Origin: Clostridium sp. 'White wine YQ'
GTDB taxonomy: Bacteria; Bacillota; Clostridia; Clostridiales; Clostridiaceae
Length of the DNA: 64,000 nucleotides
Reading direction: 5' to 3'
NCBI RefSeq assembly: GCF_028728205.1
Contig: NZ_JAQYUU010000001.1
Location: forward strand, 186,001-250,000
Below the pieces are notes generated by a model. It saw only the letters and a program-made list of their open reading frames with translations, did not search any database and was not told the DNA's origin. This document shows, piece after piece, positions 52,201 to 62,530 of this stretch. The translations under genes and the position numbers were made by a program. Position 1 is the first letter of the stretch, and each line of letters opens with the position of its first letter.

Positions 52201-53589
52201 ATGGGGAATTACATTTTTGCTGCAACAGCTGTATTCCAAATTTTTGTGTTTAGTATAACTGCGTATTATCTAATAATATCGTTATTTGGATTTTTTAGAA
52301 AGAAAGAAAATAAAAATTATGAAGCAAACAGAAAGTATGCCTTAATCGTTGCCGCTCATAATGAAGAAGTGGTAATAGGGAATTTATTAGAGAGTTTAAA
52401 GAAACTTGATTATCCCAAAGAGTTATATGATATTTTTGTAATTGCTGATAACTGTACTGACAAGACAGCACAAATATCAAGAAAACACGGAGTTAAGGTT
52501 TTTGAGAGAAATGACAAGGAAAAAAGAGGTAAAGGTTACGCTCTTGAATGGATGTTTGCAAAATTATATAAAATGGAAGAAAAATATGATGCAATTTCAG
52601 TGTTTGATGCAGATAATGTAATTGCAAAAGATTTCTTGAAAGAAATAAATGCAAAAATGAATGATGGGTATAAAGTTGTTCAAGGATATCTAGACTCTAA
52701 GAACCCAGAAGATTCATGGATTGCATCAGCATATTCGATTGCTTTCTGGTCACAAAATAGACTTTATCAATTAGCAAGAACAAACCTTGGATTGTCAAAT
52801 CAAATAGGTGGAACTGGTTTTGCAATAGATGTAGAAATGTTAAAGAAGCTTGGTTGGGGAGCAACCTGCTTAACAGAAGATTTAGAATTTAGCTGCAAGC
52901 TTATTTTAAATGGAGAAAGAGTAGGCTGGGCACATGATGCTATAATTTATGATGAGAAGCCTTTAACTTTAAAGCAATCATGGGTACAACGTAGAAGATG
53001 GATGCAAGGCTTTGCAGATGTAGCTTCAAGATTTTTCTTTAAGCTTCTTAAAAAAGCTGTTAAGGATAGAGATATTAGAGCTTTCGATTGTGCATTATAC
53101 GTGGTTCAACCATTTACAGTTTTATTACTTGGTATATCAGCTTTAATAACCTTTATACAAGTAAATACTACAGGAGTACATTTATATTCAATCAGCTATC
53201 TTTTTAGTGATTGGGGATGGAAGGGATTTGTAATAGTACAATTCTTAATTACTCCATATGTAATACTTAAGGATAAGAAGATAACTAATAGTTTATTCGT
53301 ATTGTTTGCATTATATTCATTGAATTCATTTGTTTATCCACTTTTATTAGGAGATATTCAAAACATATATATTATAACTGGAACTCATGCACTTTATACA
53401 TTAACATTTTTACTTTTAGCTTATGTATTTTTCGGTAAAAAAGGATTCTTTATTTTCTTCAGATATCTTTTATATGCGATATACACATTAACTTGGATAC
53501 CAATAACTATTCAAGGAATCTTAAGAAAAAATAATAAGGAATGGAATCATACAAAGCACGTTAGACAAATAGGCATATATGATGTGTAA
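52201..53589 (+). CDS. Membrane glycosyltransferase, family 2
   Basis: A processive-type GT2 enzyme of 462 residues. After an N-terminal membrane segment (about 5-28) come LIVAAHNEEVVIGNLLESL, the DxD motif in SVFDADNV, NQIGGTGFAID, the catalytic TEDLEF and QRRRWMQG. Four or five membrane segments follow (about 300-430). This is the architecture of cellulose/hyaluronan/poly-GlcNAc synthase relatives. The sugar and acceptor are unknown, and no polysaccharide gene cluster is adjacent. The ATG at 52201 follows TTTAGGAGTGGATAAA. A hairpin ends the transcript. Confidence 0.88.
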   Translation: MGNYIFAATAVFQIFVFSITAYYLIISLFGFFRKKENKNYEANRKYALIVAAHNEEVVIGNLLESLKKLDYPKELYDIFVIADNCTDKTAQISRKHGVKVFERNDKEKRGKGYALEWMFAKLYKMEEKYDAISVFDADNVIAKDFLKEINAKMNDGYKVVQGYLDSKNPEDSWIASAYSIAFWSQNRLYQLARTNLGLSNQIGGTGFAIDVEMLKKLGWGATCLTEDLEFSCKLILNGERVGWAHDAIIYDEKPLTLKQSWVQRRRWMQGFADVASRFFFKLLKKAVKDRDIRAFDCALYVVQPFTVLLLGISALITFIQVNTTGVHLYSISYLFSDWGWKGFVIVQFLITPYVILKDKKITNSLFVLFALYSLNSFVYPLLLGDIQNIYIITGTHALYTLTFLLLAYVFFGKKGFFIFFRYLLYAIYTLTWIPITIQGILRKNNKEWNHTKHVRQIGIYDV

Positions 53590-53642
53590 ATAGTTTGATT
53601 AATATATAATTGATGAGAGAAAACACTATAAAATAATATTAG

Positions 53643-53711
53643 AGTGACTCGAAAGATGAAATATTGCTATCCGTAGTAATTAAGAGCTTTTGAGTCACTT
53701 TATTGTTTTTC
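53643..53711 (+). terminator. Terminator after the glycosyltransferase gene
   Basis: AGTGACTC and GAGTCACT pair exactly and are extended by AAAG/CTTT, with a loop of about 32 bases, followed by TTATTGTTTTT. Confidence 0.7.
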
Positions 53712-53736
53712 AATTAATAACTAACGGAACACATGT

Positions 53737-53765
53737 TTGACAAATGTAGAAAGTTTATGTATATT
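53737..53765 (+). promoter_or_regulatory. Promoter of the parE-parC operon
   Basis: TTGACA at 53737-53742, a 17-base spacer and TATATT at 53760-53765. A good sigma-A match about 95 bases before the parE start. Confidence 0.65.
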
Positions 53766-53859
53766 TTTTTAATGATATAGGAAAGTATATACGATATATA
53801 TAATGTATTAAAAAACTTATAGTAATTCTTCTATAAGGCTTTGAGTAATGGAGGAAAAT

Positions 53860-55812
53860 ATGATAGAAGAAAAAAATAACCAAAGTTATGATGTAAATTC
53901 ATTAACTTCTCTTGAAAAATTAGAACCAGTAAGAGTAAGACCAGGGATGTATATAGGATCCACTGGAAGTAAGGGACTTCACCATTGTGTGTGGGAAATA
54001 CTAGATAATGCAATAGATGAAATTTCAAATGGATTTGGAGATAAAGCTACAGTTATATTAAATAAAGATAAAAGTGTTACAATAATTGATAATGGAAGAG
54101 GGGTTCCAACAGGAATACATCCAATAAAGAAAAAATCTGGTGTGGAAATGGTATTTACTGAATTACATACTGGAGGTAAATTTGATAATGCTAATTATAA
54201 GACCTCAGGAGGACTTCACGGAGTTGGTGCAGCAGTAGTGAATGCACTTTCAAAGTGGCTTGAAGTTGAGGTTTCTCAAAATGGAAAAGTATATAGACAA
54301 AGATTCGAATATGCTTTTGATAAAGAACTAAAAAAAGATATGCCAGGTACTCCTGTTACTGCACTTGAAGCTAAAGGGAAAACAGAAATTACTGGTACCA
54401 AAGTAACATTTATGCCTGATTCAGATGTTTTTTCAACTACTGATTTTAAGGTTGATATTATAGATGAAAGATTACAAGAACTAGCATTCCAAAACAAGGG
54501 GATTAAACTTGAGTTAAGGGATGAAAGAAAAGAAGAAGCCTTTGTAAAAGAGTATTACTCAGAGAGAGGACTTCTTGATTTTATAGAGTATTTAAATGAA
54601 AGTAAAACGCCTCTTCATTCAGAAGCGATACTTTTTGAAGGTGAAAGAAGTGTTCAAAATATAAATATGTATGGTGAAGTGTGTATACAGTTCACAGACT
54701 CAACAACTGAATATATTGCAAGTTATGTAAATAATATTCCTACAACAGAAGCTGGAACTCATGAAACAGGATTTAAAACTGGAATGACAAGAGCTTTTAA
54801 GGAATGGGCAAAAAAATTAAATTTAATAAAAGAAAAAGACAAGGAATTTGAAGGCGATGACTTAAGAGAAGGAATGACAGCCATTGTTAGGATTAAGATA
54901 ACAAATCCTGTTTTTGAGGGACAAACTAAAACAAAACTTGGAAACAATGAAGCTTATACTATGATGAATGATTTAGCATATACTAAGCTTTCGGAATGGA
55001 TAGAAGACAATAAGACTTTAGCAACTAGTATAATAAATAATGCTTTAGATGCGGCAGCAAGAAGAGAAAAAATTAAAAAAATTAATGAAGCAGAAAAGAA
55101 AAAAATAGGAAAAGGCACAGCTCCATTAGCTGGTAAAATTGCAGTATGTACTCAAAAAGATAAGATGGTTAATGAATTTATCGTTGTTGAGGGAGATTCT
55201 GCTGGAGGTTCAGCAAAACAAGCAAGAGATAGAAGATTCCAGACAATAATGCCATCTAAGGGTAAAATAATGAATACTGAAAAGCAGAAGCTAGAAAATG
55301 TTTTGGCATCTGAAGAGTTAAAAATGTTTAATATAGCTATAGGTACAGGAACTTTAGATAATTATAAGGAATCTGATATGAAATATGACAAAATAATTAT
55401 TCTAAGTGATGCAGATGTAGATGGTTATCATATAAGAACACTGTGGATGACCTATATTTATAGATATATGAGACCATTAATAGCAAATGGTCATTTATAT
55501 CTAGCACAACCACCACTTTATAAGGTTTATAAGAATACTAAAAATGGAGAAGTCCATAAGTATGCTTATTCTGATGATGAATTAGAAAAGGTTAAGAAGG
55601 AAATAGGTAAAGGCTCATTGATTCAAAGATATAAAGGATTAGGTGAAATGAATCCAGAGCAGTTATGGGATACTACATTAAACCCTGAAAGTAGAACTTT
55701 ATTCCAAGTTACTATAGAAGATGCAGCAAAAGCAGAAAAGATGGTTTCGCTACTAATGGGAGATATAGTTGAACCAAGAAAACATTATATGTATAAATAT
55801 GGTGAGTTTTAA
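53860..55812 (+). CDS. parE: Type II topoisomerase subunit B (ParE/GyrB-like)
   Basis: ATPase subunit of a type IIA topoisomerase, 650 residues. The GHKL ATPase part has PGMYIGSTGSKGLHH, EILDNAIDE, IIDNGRGVP and GGLHGVGAAVVNAL. The Toprim domain has VEGDSAGGSAKQ, MPSKGKIMN and LSDADVDGYHIRTL. Being paired with a divergent GyrA-like gene and far from any replication-origin genes suggests the second, topoisomerase IV set rather than gyrase. ParE and GyrB are hard to tell apart by eye. The ATG at 53860 follows ATGGAGGAAAAT; the upstream ATG at 53848 overlaps that site. Confidence 0.88.
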   Translation: MIEEKNNQSYDVNSLTSLEKLEPVRVRPGMYIGSTGSKGLHHCVWEILDNAIDEISNGFGDKATVILNKDKSVTIIDNGRGVPTGIHPIKKKSGVEMVFTELHTGGKFDNANYKTSGGLHGVGAAVVNALSKWLEVEVSQNGKVYRQRFEYAFDKELKKDMPGTPVTALEAKGKTEITGTKVTFMPDSDVFSTTDFKVDIIDERLQELAFQNKGIKLELRDERKEEAFVKEYYSERGLLDFIEYLNESKTPLHSEAILFEGERSVQNINMYGEVCIQFTDSTTEYIASYVNNIPTTEAGTHETGFKTGMTRAFKEWAKKLNLIKEKDKEFEGDDLREGMTAIVRIKITNPVFEGQTKTKLGNNEAYTMMNDLAYTKLSEWIEDNKTLATSIINNALDAAARREKIKKINEAEKKKIGKGTAPLAGKIAVCTQKDKMVNEFIVVEGDSAGGSAKQARDRRFQTIMPSKGKIMNTEKQKLENVLASEELKMFNIAIGTGTLDNYKESDMKYDKIIILSDADVDGYHIRTLWMTYIYRYMRPLIANGHLYLAQPPLYKVYKNTKNGEVHKYAYSDDELEKVKKEIGKGSLIQRYKGLGEMNPEQLWDTTLNPESRTLFQVTIEDAAKAEKMVSLLMGDIVEPRKHYMYKYGEF

Positions 55813-55828
55813 GGAGGACTAGAACATA

Positions 55829-58735
55829 ATGGCAACAAAAAAGAAAAATGATATACCAAGAGATAATAATATTATAAGGATACCTATAGAAGAAGCCATG
55901 CCAGATAATTATCTTCCTTACGCCATAGAAGTAGCTAAAGAAAGAGCATTACCGGATGTAAGAGATGGATTAAAACCAGTTCATAGAAGAATTTTATACG
56001 GAGCTTATTTATTAAAAGCATTCCCAGACAAACCATATTATAAATCAGCAAGAATCGTCGGAGACATCTTAGGTAAATTCCATCCCCATGGAGATTCTTC
56101 AGTTTACGATGCTATGGTTATTTTAGCACAGGATTTTTCAACAAGAGAACCTCTTATTGATGGACATGGAAACTGGGGGTCAATAGATGGTGATGGGGCA
56201 GCTGCTATGCGTTATACAGAAGCAAGACTCTCTCCTATAGCGATGGAAATGCTTCGAGATATAGAAAAAGAAGTAGTAGAGATGGTTCCAAACTATTCAG
56301 ATAGTGAAATGGAGCCTAAAGTTCTTCCAGCAAGATATCCTAATCTATTAGTTAATGGAACATTTGGAATAGCGGTTGGACTTGCTACTAATATTCCTCC
56401 GCATAATTTAAGAGAAGTTATTGGTGGAACATTAGCTTATATAGATGATAATGAGATAACTACAAAAGAATTAATGAAATTTATAAAAGGGCCAGATTTA
56501 CCAACCGGTGGAGTTATTATTGGAAAAGATACATTATTATCTGCCTATGAAACTGGAGAAGGTAAGGTAGCATTAAGAGCAAAAACTTCTATTGAAAAAT
56601 TAGAAAATGGAAGAATTGGTATTGTAATAACAGAATTCCCATATAGAAGAAATAAAGCTAAACTACTTCAAACAATATCAGAAATGACAGGAGATAAAAG
56701 ACATGCTAAGGCGTTAGAGTCTATTACAGATATTAGAGACGAATCAGATAGAACAGGAATAAGAGCCGTAATAGAACTTAAGAAATCTGCTGATGAAGAT
56801 ATAGCTGATAAGGTATTAAAATACTTATTCAAAAAGACTGAACTACAATGTAATGTTAGTTTTAACATGGTAGCACTAGCTAATGGAAAACCAGAAACCT
56901 TAGGATTAAAGGCTATAATAAAACATTATGTTGAACATCAAAAAGATATAGTCACAAGGAGAACTAAAAGGGAATTAGAAATAGCAGAAAGAAGATTCCA
57001 TATAGTTGAGGGATTTATTAAGGCCATTGATGTTCTAGATGAAGTTATTGCAACTATTAGATCATCTAAGTCTAAGAAAGATGCTTCTATAAACTTAATA
57101 AATAAATTTGCATTTACTGAACTTCAAGCAGAAGCAATCTTAGAACTTATGCTTTATAGGCTTACAGGTCTTGAAATTAATGTATTCAAAAAAGAATATA
57201 AAGAATTAGAAAAGGAAATAAATAGATTAAAGAAGATACTTAATGAGGAAAAAGAACTTCTGAGAGTAATTAAAGAAGAGCTTTCAGAAATATCAAATAA
57301 GTATGGAAATGATAGAAGAACTGAAATAATTCATGATGAAAGTGAAGCAAAAATAGATGTTGAAGAATTAATCGTAGTAGAGGACGTCATCGTTACTTTA
57401 TCAAAAGAGGGCTTCATTAAAAGAATTCCTCTAAAGAGTTATAATAGAAGCAATTCTAATCCAGAAGATATTGAATATAGAGAAGGAGATTCCTTAGCTT
57501 ATCTCTTATCAGGTAATACGAGAGAATCAATTGAGCTTTTCACTAAAAGTGGATATATGTATCAAATAAAGATTAATGATATTCCAGAAATGAAGTGGAA
57601 AGATAAAGGAATAAAAGCAGACGAAATCTTAAGAAGTCTTAACTTAGATAATGAAAAGATAGTTGGTGCATTAGTTATTGATAATTTCACACCTAATTAT
57701 TCACTTCAATTTATAACTACGAAGGGCAGTATTAAAAAGAGTACGGTAGATAAATTCATTACAGGATATACTAAACTTCAAGCTCTTAAACTAAAAGAAG
57801 GTGATGAGCTGCTAAGAGTGGATCTTTTTGAAAGTGAAAAAATTGAGAGATATATAAAAATTGAAAGTGAAAATGGATTGATTTTTACTGTGAACGAGCC
57901 AAAACTTGAAGATGCAGATAGAAATATTCACCCTCAAGCATTATGTATTTTATCTAGTGAAGATTTTGTTAGAAATGCCACATATGTAGAAGAATATCAT
58001 CCGATAGATTTTACAATTGGGCTAGATAAAAAAGGTCAATTAAAGGTTATAAAAGAAGGAAGAGTTCAAGCTTCATTGATGTCCTGTGTAACCAATTCCT
58101 TAAATGATGTATTAATATTTACAAGCTTAGGAAAAGTATTTAAATTTAAGAGTGCCTTAGTTGAGGAAATTGATTCAATAGAACTTAATAAGATTGTAAG
58201 TGGATTTGAACAAGGTGAAGAGGTTGTTGAGATCATTTCAGTTGATGATTATTATGGAGAAGAATATATATACTTCTTTACTAAGAATGGTTTAATAAAG
58301 AAAACGTCACTTAAGGATTTTGAGGGAGATTATAATAATACTATAGGATATAAATTAAAAACTTCAGGTGATAGGGTTGTATCAGTTTCCAAGATGGGAG
58401 ATAATCCTAATATTTTGATAATAACTAAAAAAGCAATGGGCATATTATTTGAGGGTGCTAGTGTAAGTGTAATGGGAAAAGTAGCTTCTGGAGTTACAGG
58501 AATCTCATTAAAAGAAGAAGATGAAGTTATAATGGGAAAATGTTTACAAACTTTAATTGTAAATGGAGAGAAATGTGGCTATAATTATCTTAAAAAGGTA
58601 ATAATTATATCTAAGAAAAAAGAGAAACGAGAAATTGTCTTAGAAGACATTAAGCTTCAAAATAGAGCAGGTAGGGGAAATAGTCTTATGATTGTTGTAT
58701 TTGAGGATTTTGTGAAGGAGGTCAATTTCAAGTAG
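55829..58735 (+). CDS. parC: Type II topoisomerase subunit A (ParC/GyrA-like)
   Basis: DNA-cleaving subunit, 968 residues, long for this family. The winged-helix/tower region has [20 protein letters not shown], the active-site Tyr129 in [10 protein letters not shown], and [11 protein letters not shown]. The quinolone-determining positions read GDSSVYD (Ser90, Asp94), the susceptible form. The C-terminal beta-pinwheel lacks a standard GyrA box (QRRGGKG) in its first blade, but QNRAGRG appears at 944-950, almost at the end. That argues for a topoisomerase IV-like or specialised enzyme. The start has AAGGAGGACTAGAACATA, 16 bases after parE. Confidence 0.88.
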   Translation: MATKKKNDIPRDNNIIRIPIEEAMPDNYLPYAIEVAKERALPDVRDGLKPVHRRILYGAYLLKAFPDKPYYKSARIVGDILGKFHPHGDSSVYDAMVILAQDFSTREPLIDGHGNWGSIDGDGAAAMRYTEARLSPIAMEMLRDIEKEVVEMVPNYSDSEMEPKVLPARYPNLLVNGTFGIAVGLATNIPPHNLREVIGGTLAYIDDNEITTKELMKFIKGPDLPTGGVIIGKDTLLSAYETGEGKVALRAKTSIEKLENGRIGIVITEFPYRRNKAKLLQTISEMTGDKRHAKALESITDIRDESDRTGIRAVIELKKSADEDIADKVLKYLFKKTELQCNVSFNMVALANGKPETLGLKAIIKHYVEHQKDIVTRRTKRELEIAERRFHIVEGFIKAIDVLDEVIATIRSSKSKKDASINLINKFAFTELQAEAILELMLYRLTGLEINVFKKEYKELEKEINRLKKILNEEKELLRVIKEELSEISNKYGNDRRTEIIHDESEAKIDVEELIVVEDVIVTLSKEGFIKRIPLKSYNRSNSNPEDIEYREGDSLAYLLSGNTRESIELFTKSGYMYQIKINDIPEMKWKDKGIKADEILRSLNLDNEKIVGALVIDNFTPNYSLQFITTKGSIKKSTVDKFITGYTKLQALKLKEGDELLRVDLFESEKIERYIKIESENGLIFTVNEPKLEDADRNIHPQALCILSSEDFVRNATYVEEYHPIDFTIGLDKKGQLKVIKEGRVQASLMSCVTNSLNDVLIFTSLGKVFKFKSALVEEIDSIELNKIVSGFEQGEEVVEIISVDDYYGEEYIYFFTKNGLIKKTSLKDFEGDYNNTIGYKLKTSGDRVVSVSKMGDNPNILIITKKAMGILFEGASVSVMGKVASGVTGISLKEEDEVIMGKCLQTLIVNGEKCGYNYLKKVIIISKKKEKREIVLEDIKLQNRAGRGNSLMIVVFEDFVKEVNFK

Positions 58736-58748
58736 AGGGGTGATCTTA

Positions 58749-59309
58749 ATGAAAAAAGCAATAATACTGTTAGCTGAAGGATTTGAAGAAATTGAAGCAT
58801 TAACGGTGGTTGATGTATTAAGAAGAGCTGATGTAGTCTGTGATATGGTTGCACTTGGAGATACTGAGGTAACAGGTTCTCATGGTATTACAGTTAAATG
58901 TGACAGAAGTATTGTAGATGGGGAATTAAATCATTATGATGGAATTATTTTACCAGGAGGTCAACCGGGTGCTGATAACCTAAGAGAAGATGTAAGAGTT
59001 ATAGAGTTAGTTAAAGACTATTTTGCAACAGGCAAATTGGTTGCAGCAATATGTGCAGCTCCAATAGTTCTTGCAAAAGCTGGAATCTTAAGTGGTAGAT
59101 CAAGTACTTGCTATCCAGGTTATGAAGGACAATTAGATCATAATAATGCAATACCTAAAGAAGATTTAGTTGTAATTGATGAAAATATAATAACTAGTAG
59201 AGGGCCAGCTACAGCTTTAGAATTTTCTTATGAAATACTAAAGTACTTTGAAGAAAATGAAAAAGCAGCTTCTCTTAGAGAAGGAATGCTATATAATAAA
59301 TTATTTTAG
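58749..59309 (+). CDS. DJ-1/PfpI-family protein
   Basis: A 186-residue flavodoxin-fold protein of the YajL/DJ-1 group. It has AIILLAEGFEEIEALTVVDVLR with the conserved Glu, DGIILPGGQPGADNL, and the reactive Cys102 in VAAICAAPIVLAKAGIL, followed by TCYPGYEGQL. Such proteins act in protection from oxidative or carbonyl damage; the exact activity is debated. The ATG at 58749 follows AGGGGTGAT, 13 bases after the parC stop, so it may be read through from that operon. Confidence 0.9.
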   Translation: MKKAIILLAEGFEEIEALTVVDVLRRADVVCDMVALGDTEVTGSHGITVKCDRSIVDGELNHYDGIILPGGQPGADNLREDVRVIELVKDYFATGKLVAAICAAPIVLAKAGILSGRSSTCYPGYEGQLDHNNAIPKEDLVVIDENIITSRGPATALEFSYEILKYFEENEKAASLREGMLYNKLF

Positions 59310-59328
59310 ATTAGAAATTTAGAGCTTA

Positions 59329-59377
59329 AGAGATTTAGGATGAGGAAATAACCTTGTTTTAAATCTCTTTTTATTTA
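59329..59377 (+). terminator. Terminator after the DJ-1 gene
   Basis: AAGAGATTTA and TAAATCTCTT pair exactly with a 22-base loop, followed by TTTATTT. Confidence 0.75.
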
Positions 59378-59432
59378 AAAGATTATTTAAAGATGATAAA
59401 ATATAAGGTAAATTACTTTCTTAGGAGAATTA

Positions 59433-60644
59433 ATGATGGAAAAAATTATTCTAGATAATGGAGTTAGAGTTTTATATAAAAAAGTAGATGGAGAAATGAC
59501 ATCATTTTGTATAGGTTTTGAGGCAGGGGCTAACAGTGAGGTAGGATTTAGCTTAGGAGTAGCCCATGCACTAGAGCATGTGGTGTTTAAAGGGACAAAG
59601 ACTAGAAGTGAAAAAGAAATTAATGTTGAGTTAGATGGGCTTTTTGCATTTAATAATGCAATGACCAATTATCCATATGTAATTTACTATGGCACGTGTT
59701 CTAGCTATGATTTTGTAAAAGGATTCGGGTTGTTTTCAGATATAATAAATAACCCATCTTTTAGTGAAGCTGGTTTTAATGAAGAGATAAGTGTAATACA
59801 GCAAGAAGCTAATGAATGGAAAGAAGATTTCTCTCAATACTGTGAAGATGAATTGTTCATTAATTCATATAAGGAAAGAAGAATAAGTGAAACAATAATA
59901 GGAAACGAGCAATCAATTAAGTCAATATCAATAAAAGAATTGAAGGATTTTTATAACACACATTATGTTGCAGAGAATTGTGTAATTACTATTGTTTCAT
60001 CTTTAGAAAAACATGAAATACTAAAAGAACTTAAAGACTTTAATATAAACGAGAAAAAATATAATAGAGTAAAGATTCCGACAGAGAAAAATATGACAGG
60101 ACGTTATGAAAAAGAAGTAAGTGGATTTAGTGGCGCTAAAATTGAATATATTTTTGATATAGAAGAGCTTAATGAATTAGAAACAGAGGCCTTAAGATTA
60201 TATTCTATGCTACTTGGAGAAGGGGTAAGCTCGTTGTTATTCGAAGAAATAAGAAATACAAAAGGTTATGCGTATGATATTTCAACTGAATTTAAAAATG
60301 AAAAAGGAATAAGGCTTCTTGCAATAAATACATCAACTTCCAAAGAGAATATTTGTAACACCCTAGAGAGTATAGACATTATATTAAAAGAATCAATAGA
60401 AAAAGTAAAAGAATTAACTAATAAAGAATTGGATGTTTTAGTTAAAAGGCTCATATTGAAAAGAGATTTTTGGCTTGAAAGAGGAGTAGAGCTTGCTAAG
60501 TATGTTACTACAAATGAAATAATGTATAATAAAGGAATTGAATGTTTAAATTATAAAGATATTTTGAAGGGAATCGACATTCAGTTAATTTATCAAACAG
60601 CAAAGAAGATTATTAGAGACCCATCTATTCAAATATTGAAATAA
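59433..60644 (+). CDS. M16-family zinc peptidase
   Basis: A 403-residue single-half peptidase of the pitrilysin/mitochondrial-processing type. The inverted zinc motif HxxEH is AHALEHVVFKGT (His45, Glu48, His49), and the distal ligand is likely in EISVIQQEANEW. The C-terminal half has GEGVSSLLFEEIRNTKGYAYDIS, the family's R/Y region. It could form a homodimer or degrade peptides; the substrate is unknown. Tandem ATGs at 59433 and 59436 follow TAGGAGAATTA. It ends 9 bases before recJ. Confidence 0.88.
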   Translation: MMEKIILDNGVRVLYKKVDGEMTSFCIGFEAGANSEVGFSLGVAHALEHVVFKGTKTRSEKEINVELDGLFAFNNAMTNYPYVIYYGTCSSYDFVKGFGLFSDIINNPSFSEAGFNEEISVIQQEANEWKEDFSQYCEDELFINSYKERRISETIIGNEQSIKSISIKELKDFYNTHYVAENCVITIVSSLEKHEILKELKDFNINEKKYNRVKIPTEKNMTGRYEKEVSGFSGAKIEYIFDIEELNELETEALRLYSMLLGEGVSSLLFEEIRNTKGYAYDISTEFKNEKGIRLLAINTSTSKENICNTLESIDIILKESIEKVKELTNKELDVLVKRLILKRDFWLERGVELAKYVTTNEIMYNKGIECLNYKDILKGIDIQLIYQTAKKIIRDPSIQILK

Positions 60645-60653
60645 GGAGAAATA

Positions 60654-62426
60654 ATGAACGATAAATGGACAATGAGAAATTCTTCAGAAAAGAAGAATTT
60701 TCTTTATGAGCAATTAGAAATACCAGAATATATAGGTACCATTCTTGAAAATAGAGGAATAAGTACTAAAGAACAAGCAAAAGAATTTTTATATGGGGAA
60801 TTAAAAGATCTTCATGATGGAATTCTTATGAAAGACATGGATAAGGGTGTAAAATTAATTAAAGAAGCAATTATAAAAAAAATTCCTATACTTGTATATG
60901 GTGATTATGATTGTGATGGTGTTAGTTCCACTTATGTATTGCTAAGTGGGTTAAAAGCATGTGGAGCAATAGTTTCATATCATATTCCGCACAGAGAAAA
61001 TGAAGGATATGGAATGAATTTAGATAGAATAAAGAAACTTTATGAAGAAGGATGCCAATTTATTATTACATGTGATAATGGTATATCTGCATATGAAGAA
61101 ATTGATTATGCTAAAAGTTTAGGAATGACAGTAGTTGTGACAGATCATCACGATGTACCTTTCATAGAAAATTCACAAGGTATAAATGAAGAAAAACTTC
61201 CACCAGCAGATGCAATTATTAACCCAAAGCAAAAAGGGTGTAGATATCCTTTCAAAGTACTTTGTGGAGCAGGTATCGCCTATAAATTTATTTGTTCTCT
61301 TGCGATGGAATTAGGAATTGAGACAAAGAGAATGGATTATTTAATAGAAGTTGTAACTATAGCAACAGTTTGTGATGTAGTGGATTTGCTAGGAGAAAAT
61401 AGAATTATAGTTAAAGAAGGCCTTAAAAAATTAAATAATACGGATAATTTAGGATTAAAAGCATTAATTGAAGCTAATAATTTAAAGGATAAAAATATAA
61501 ATGAATATCATTTAGGTTTTATACTCGGCCCGTGCATAAATGCTACTGGAAGATTAGAAACTGCAGATGTGGCATTAGAGTTATTAATGTGCAAAGATGA
61601 AGCGGAGGCAAGTAAACTAGCTAAAAGATTACTTGAGTTAAATAGAGAAAGACAAGAGATGACAAGCGAAAGCTTAGAGAAGGTAATAGATAAAATTAAA
61701 AATGGAGGGTATGAGAAGGATAAGGTTATGCTTATATATGAACCTTCTATTCATGAAAGCCTTGCAGGTATAGTAGCAGGAAGAGTAAGAGAGAAATACA
61801 ATGTTCCAGCTATAATAATGACCTCTGGTAAAGATATGCCTAAGGGGTCAGGGAGAAGTATAGAAAAATACGATATGTATAAGGAACTCTCTAAGTGTAA
61901 AGAGATAATTTCAAAGTTTGGGGGGCACCCAATGGCAGCAGGACTTTCTACTAAAGAAGAAAATTTGCCTCTTCTTAGAGAAAAGTTATTAGAGAATTGC
62001 AAGTTAACAAATGAGGACTTAGTTCCTGAAATTAAAATAGATACAAAACTATCATTTAAAAAAATAAGTTTTGAAATTATAGAAGAGTTAGAAGCGCTAG
62101 CTCCATTTGGAAAAGGGAATCCTAAACCTCTTTTTGGAGAAAAAGATATTTTTATTAAGCGTGTGTGGTTTATTGGTGCCGATAAAAATTCAATTAGAGT
62201 AAGTTTTAGCTTTGGTAATAACCAAAATATTTCTGGAATAGCTTTTAATATTGGAGAAGAGTTCAGAGAAATGCTATTTAGAAAATATGGAAAAGAAAAA
62301 GCTATTGAGATTGAGGAAAGTAGTTATTGCAATATTAAATGTGCAGTGGTATATTATCCAAGTATTAATGAATACAAGGATAATAAATCAATTCAAATTA
62401 AAATTGAGTCTATAAAATTAATGTAG
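60654..62426 (+). CDS. recJ: Single-stranded-DNA exonuclease RecJ
   Basis: A 5'-3' ssDNA exonuclease of 590 residues, about the size of the E. coli enzyme and shorter than Bacillus RecJ. The DHH domain has ILVYGDYDCDGVSSTYVL, FIITCDNGI, VVVTDHHDVP and VATVCDVVDL. DHHA1 has GSGRSIEKYD and FGGHPMAAGL. A C-terminal OB fold begins around LAPFGKGNPKPLF. The start has AAGGAGAAATA, just after the M16 gene, so they are likely co-transcribed. Confidence 0.95.
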   Translation: MNDKWTMRNSSEKKNFLYEQLEIPEYIGTILENRGISTKEQAKEFLYGELKDLHDGILMKDMDKGVKLIKEAIIKKIPILVYGDYDCDGVSSTYVLLSGLKACGAIVSYHIPHRENEGYGMNLDRIKKLYEEGCQFIITCDNGISAYEEIDYAKSLGMTVVVTDHHDVPFIENSQGINEEKLPPADAIINPKQKGCRYPFKVLCGAGIAYKFICSLAMELGIETKRMDYLIEVVTIATVCDVVDLLGENRIIVKEGLKKLNNTDNLGLKALIEANNLKDKNINEYHLGFILGPCINATGRLETADVALELLMCKDEAEASKLAKRLLELNRERQEMTSESLEKVIDKIKNGGYEKDKVMLIYEPSIHESLAGIVAGRVREKYNVPAIIMTSGKDMPKGSGRSIEKYDMYKELSKCKEIISKFGGHPMAAGLSTKEENLPLLREKLLENCKLTNEDLVPEIKIDTKLSFKKISFEIIEELEALAPFGKGNPKPLFGEKDIFIKRVWFIGADKNSIRVSFSFGNNQNISGIAFNIGEEFREMLFRKYGKEKAIEIEESSYCNIKCAVVYYPSINEYKDNKSIQIKIESIKLM

Positions 62427-62464
62427 AATTTTACTTACATGAGAAAAATATATATGAATATCTA

Positions 62465-62494
62465 TTGAAATAAATTCATAATCAAAGATATATT
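62465..62494 (+). promoter_or_regulatory. Candidate murG promoter
   Basis: TTGAAA at 62465-62470, an 18-base spacer, TATATT at 62489-62494. An imperfect inverted repeat (TACATGA...TCATGTA) surrounds it. Confidence 0.5.
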
Positions 62495-62530
62495 ATCATG
62501 TAGGTTTAGTTAATAAAGGGAGATGATTTT

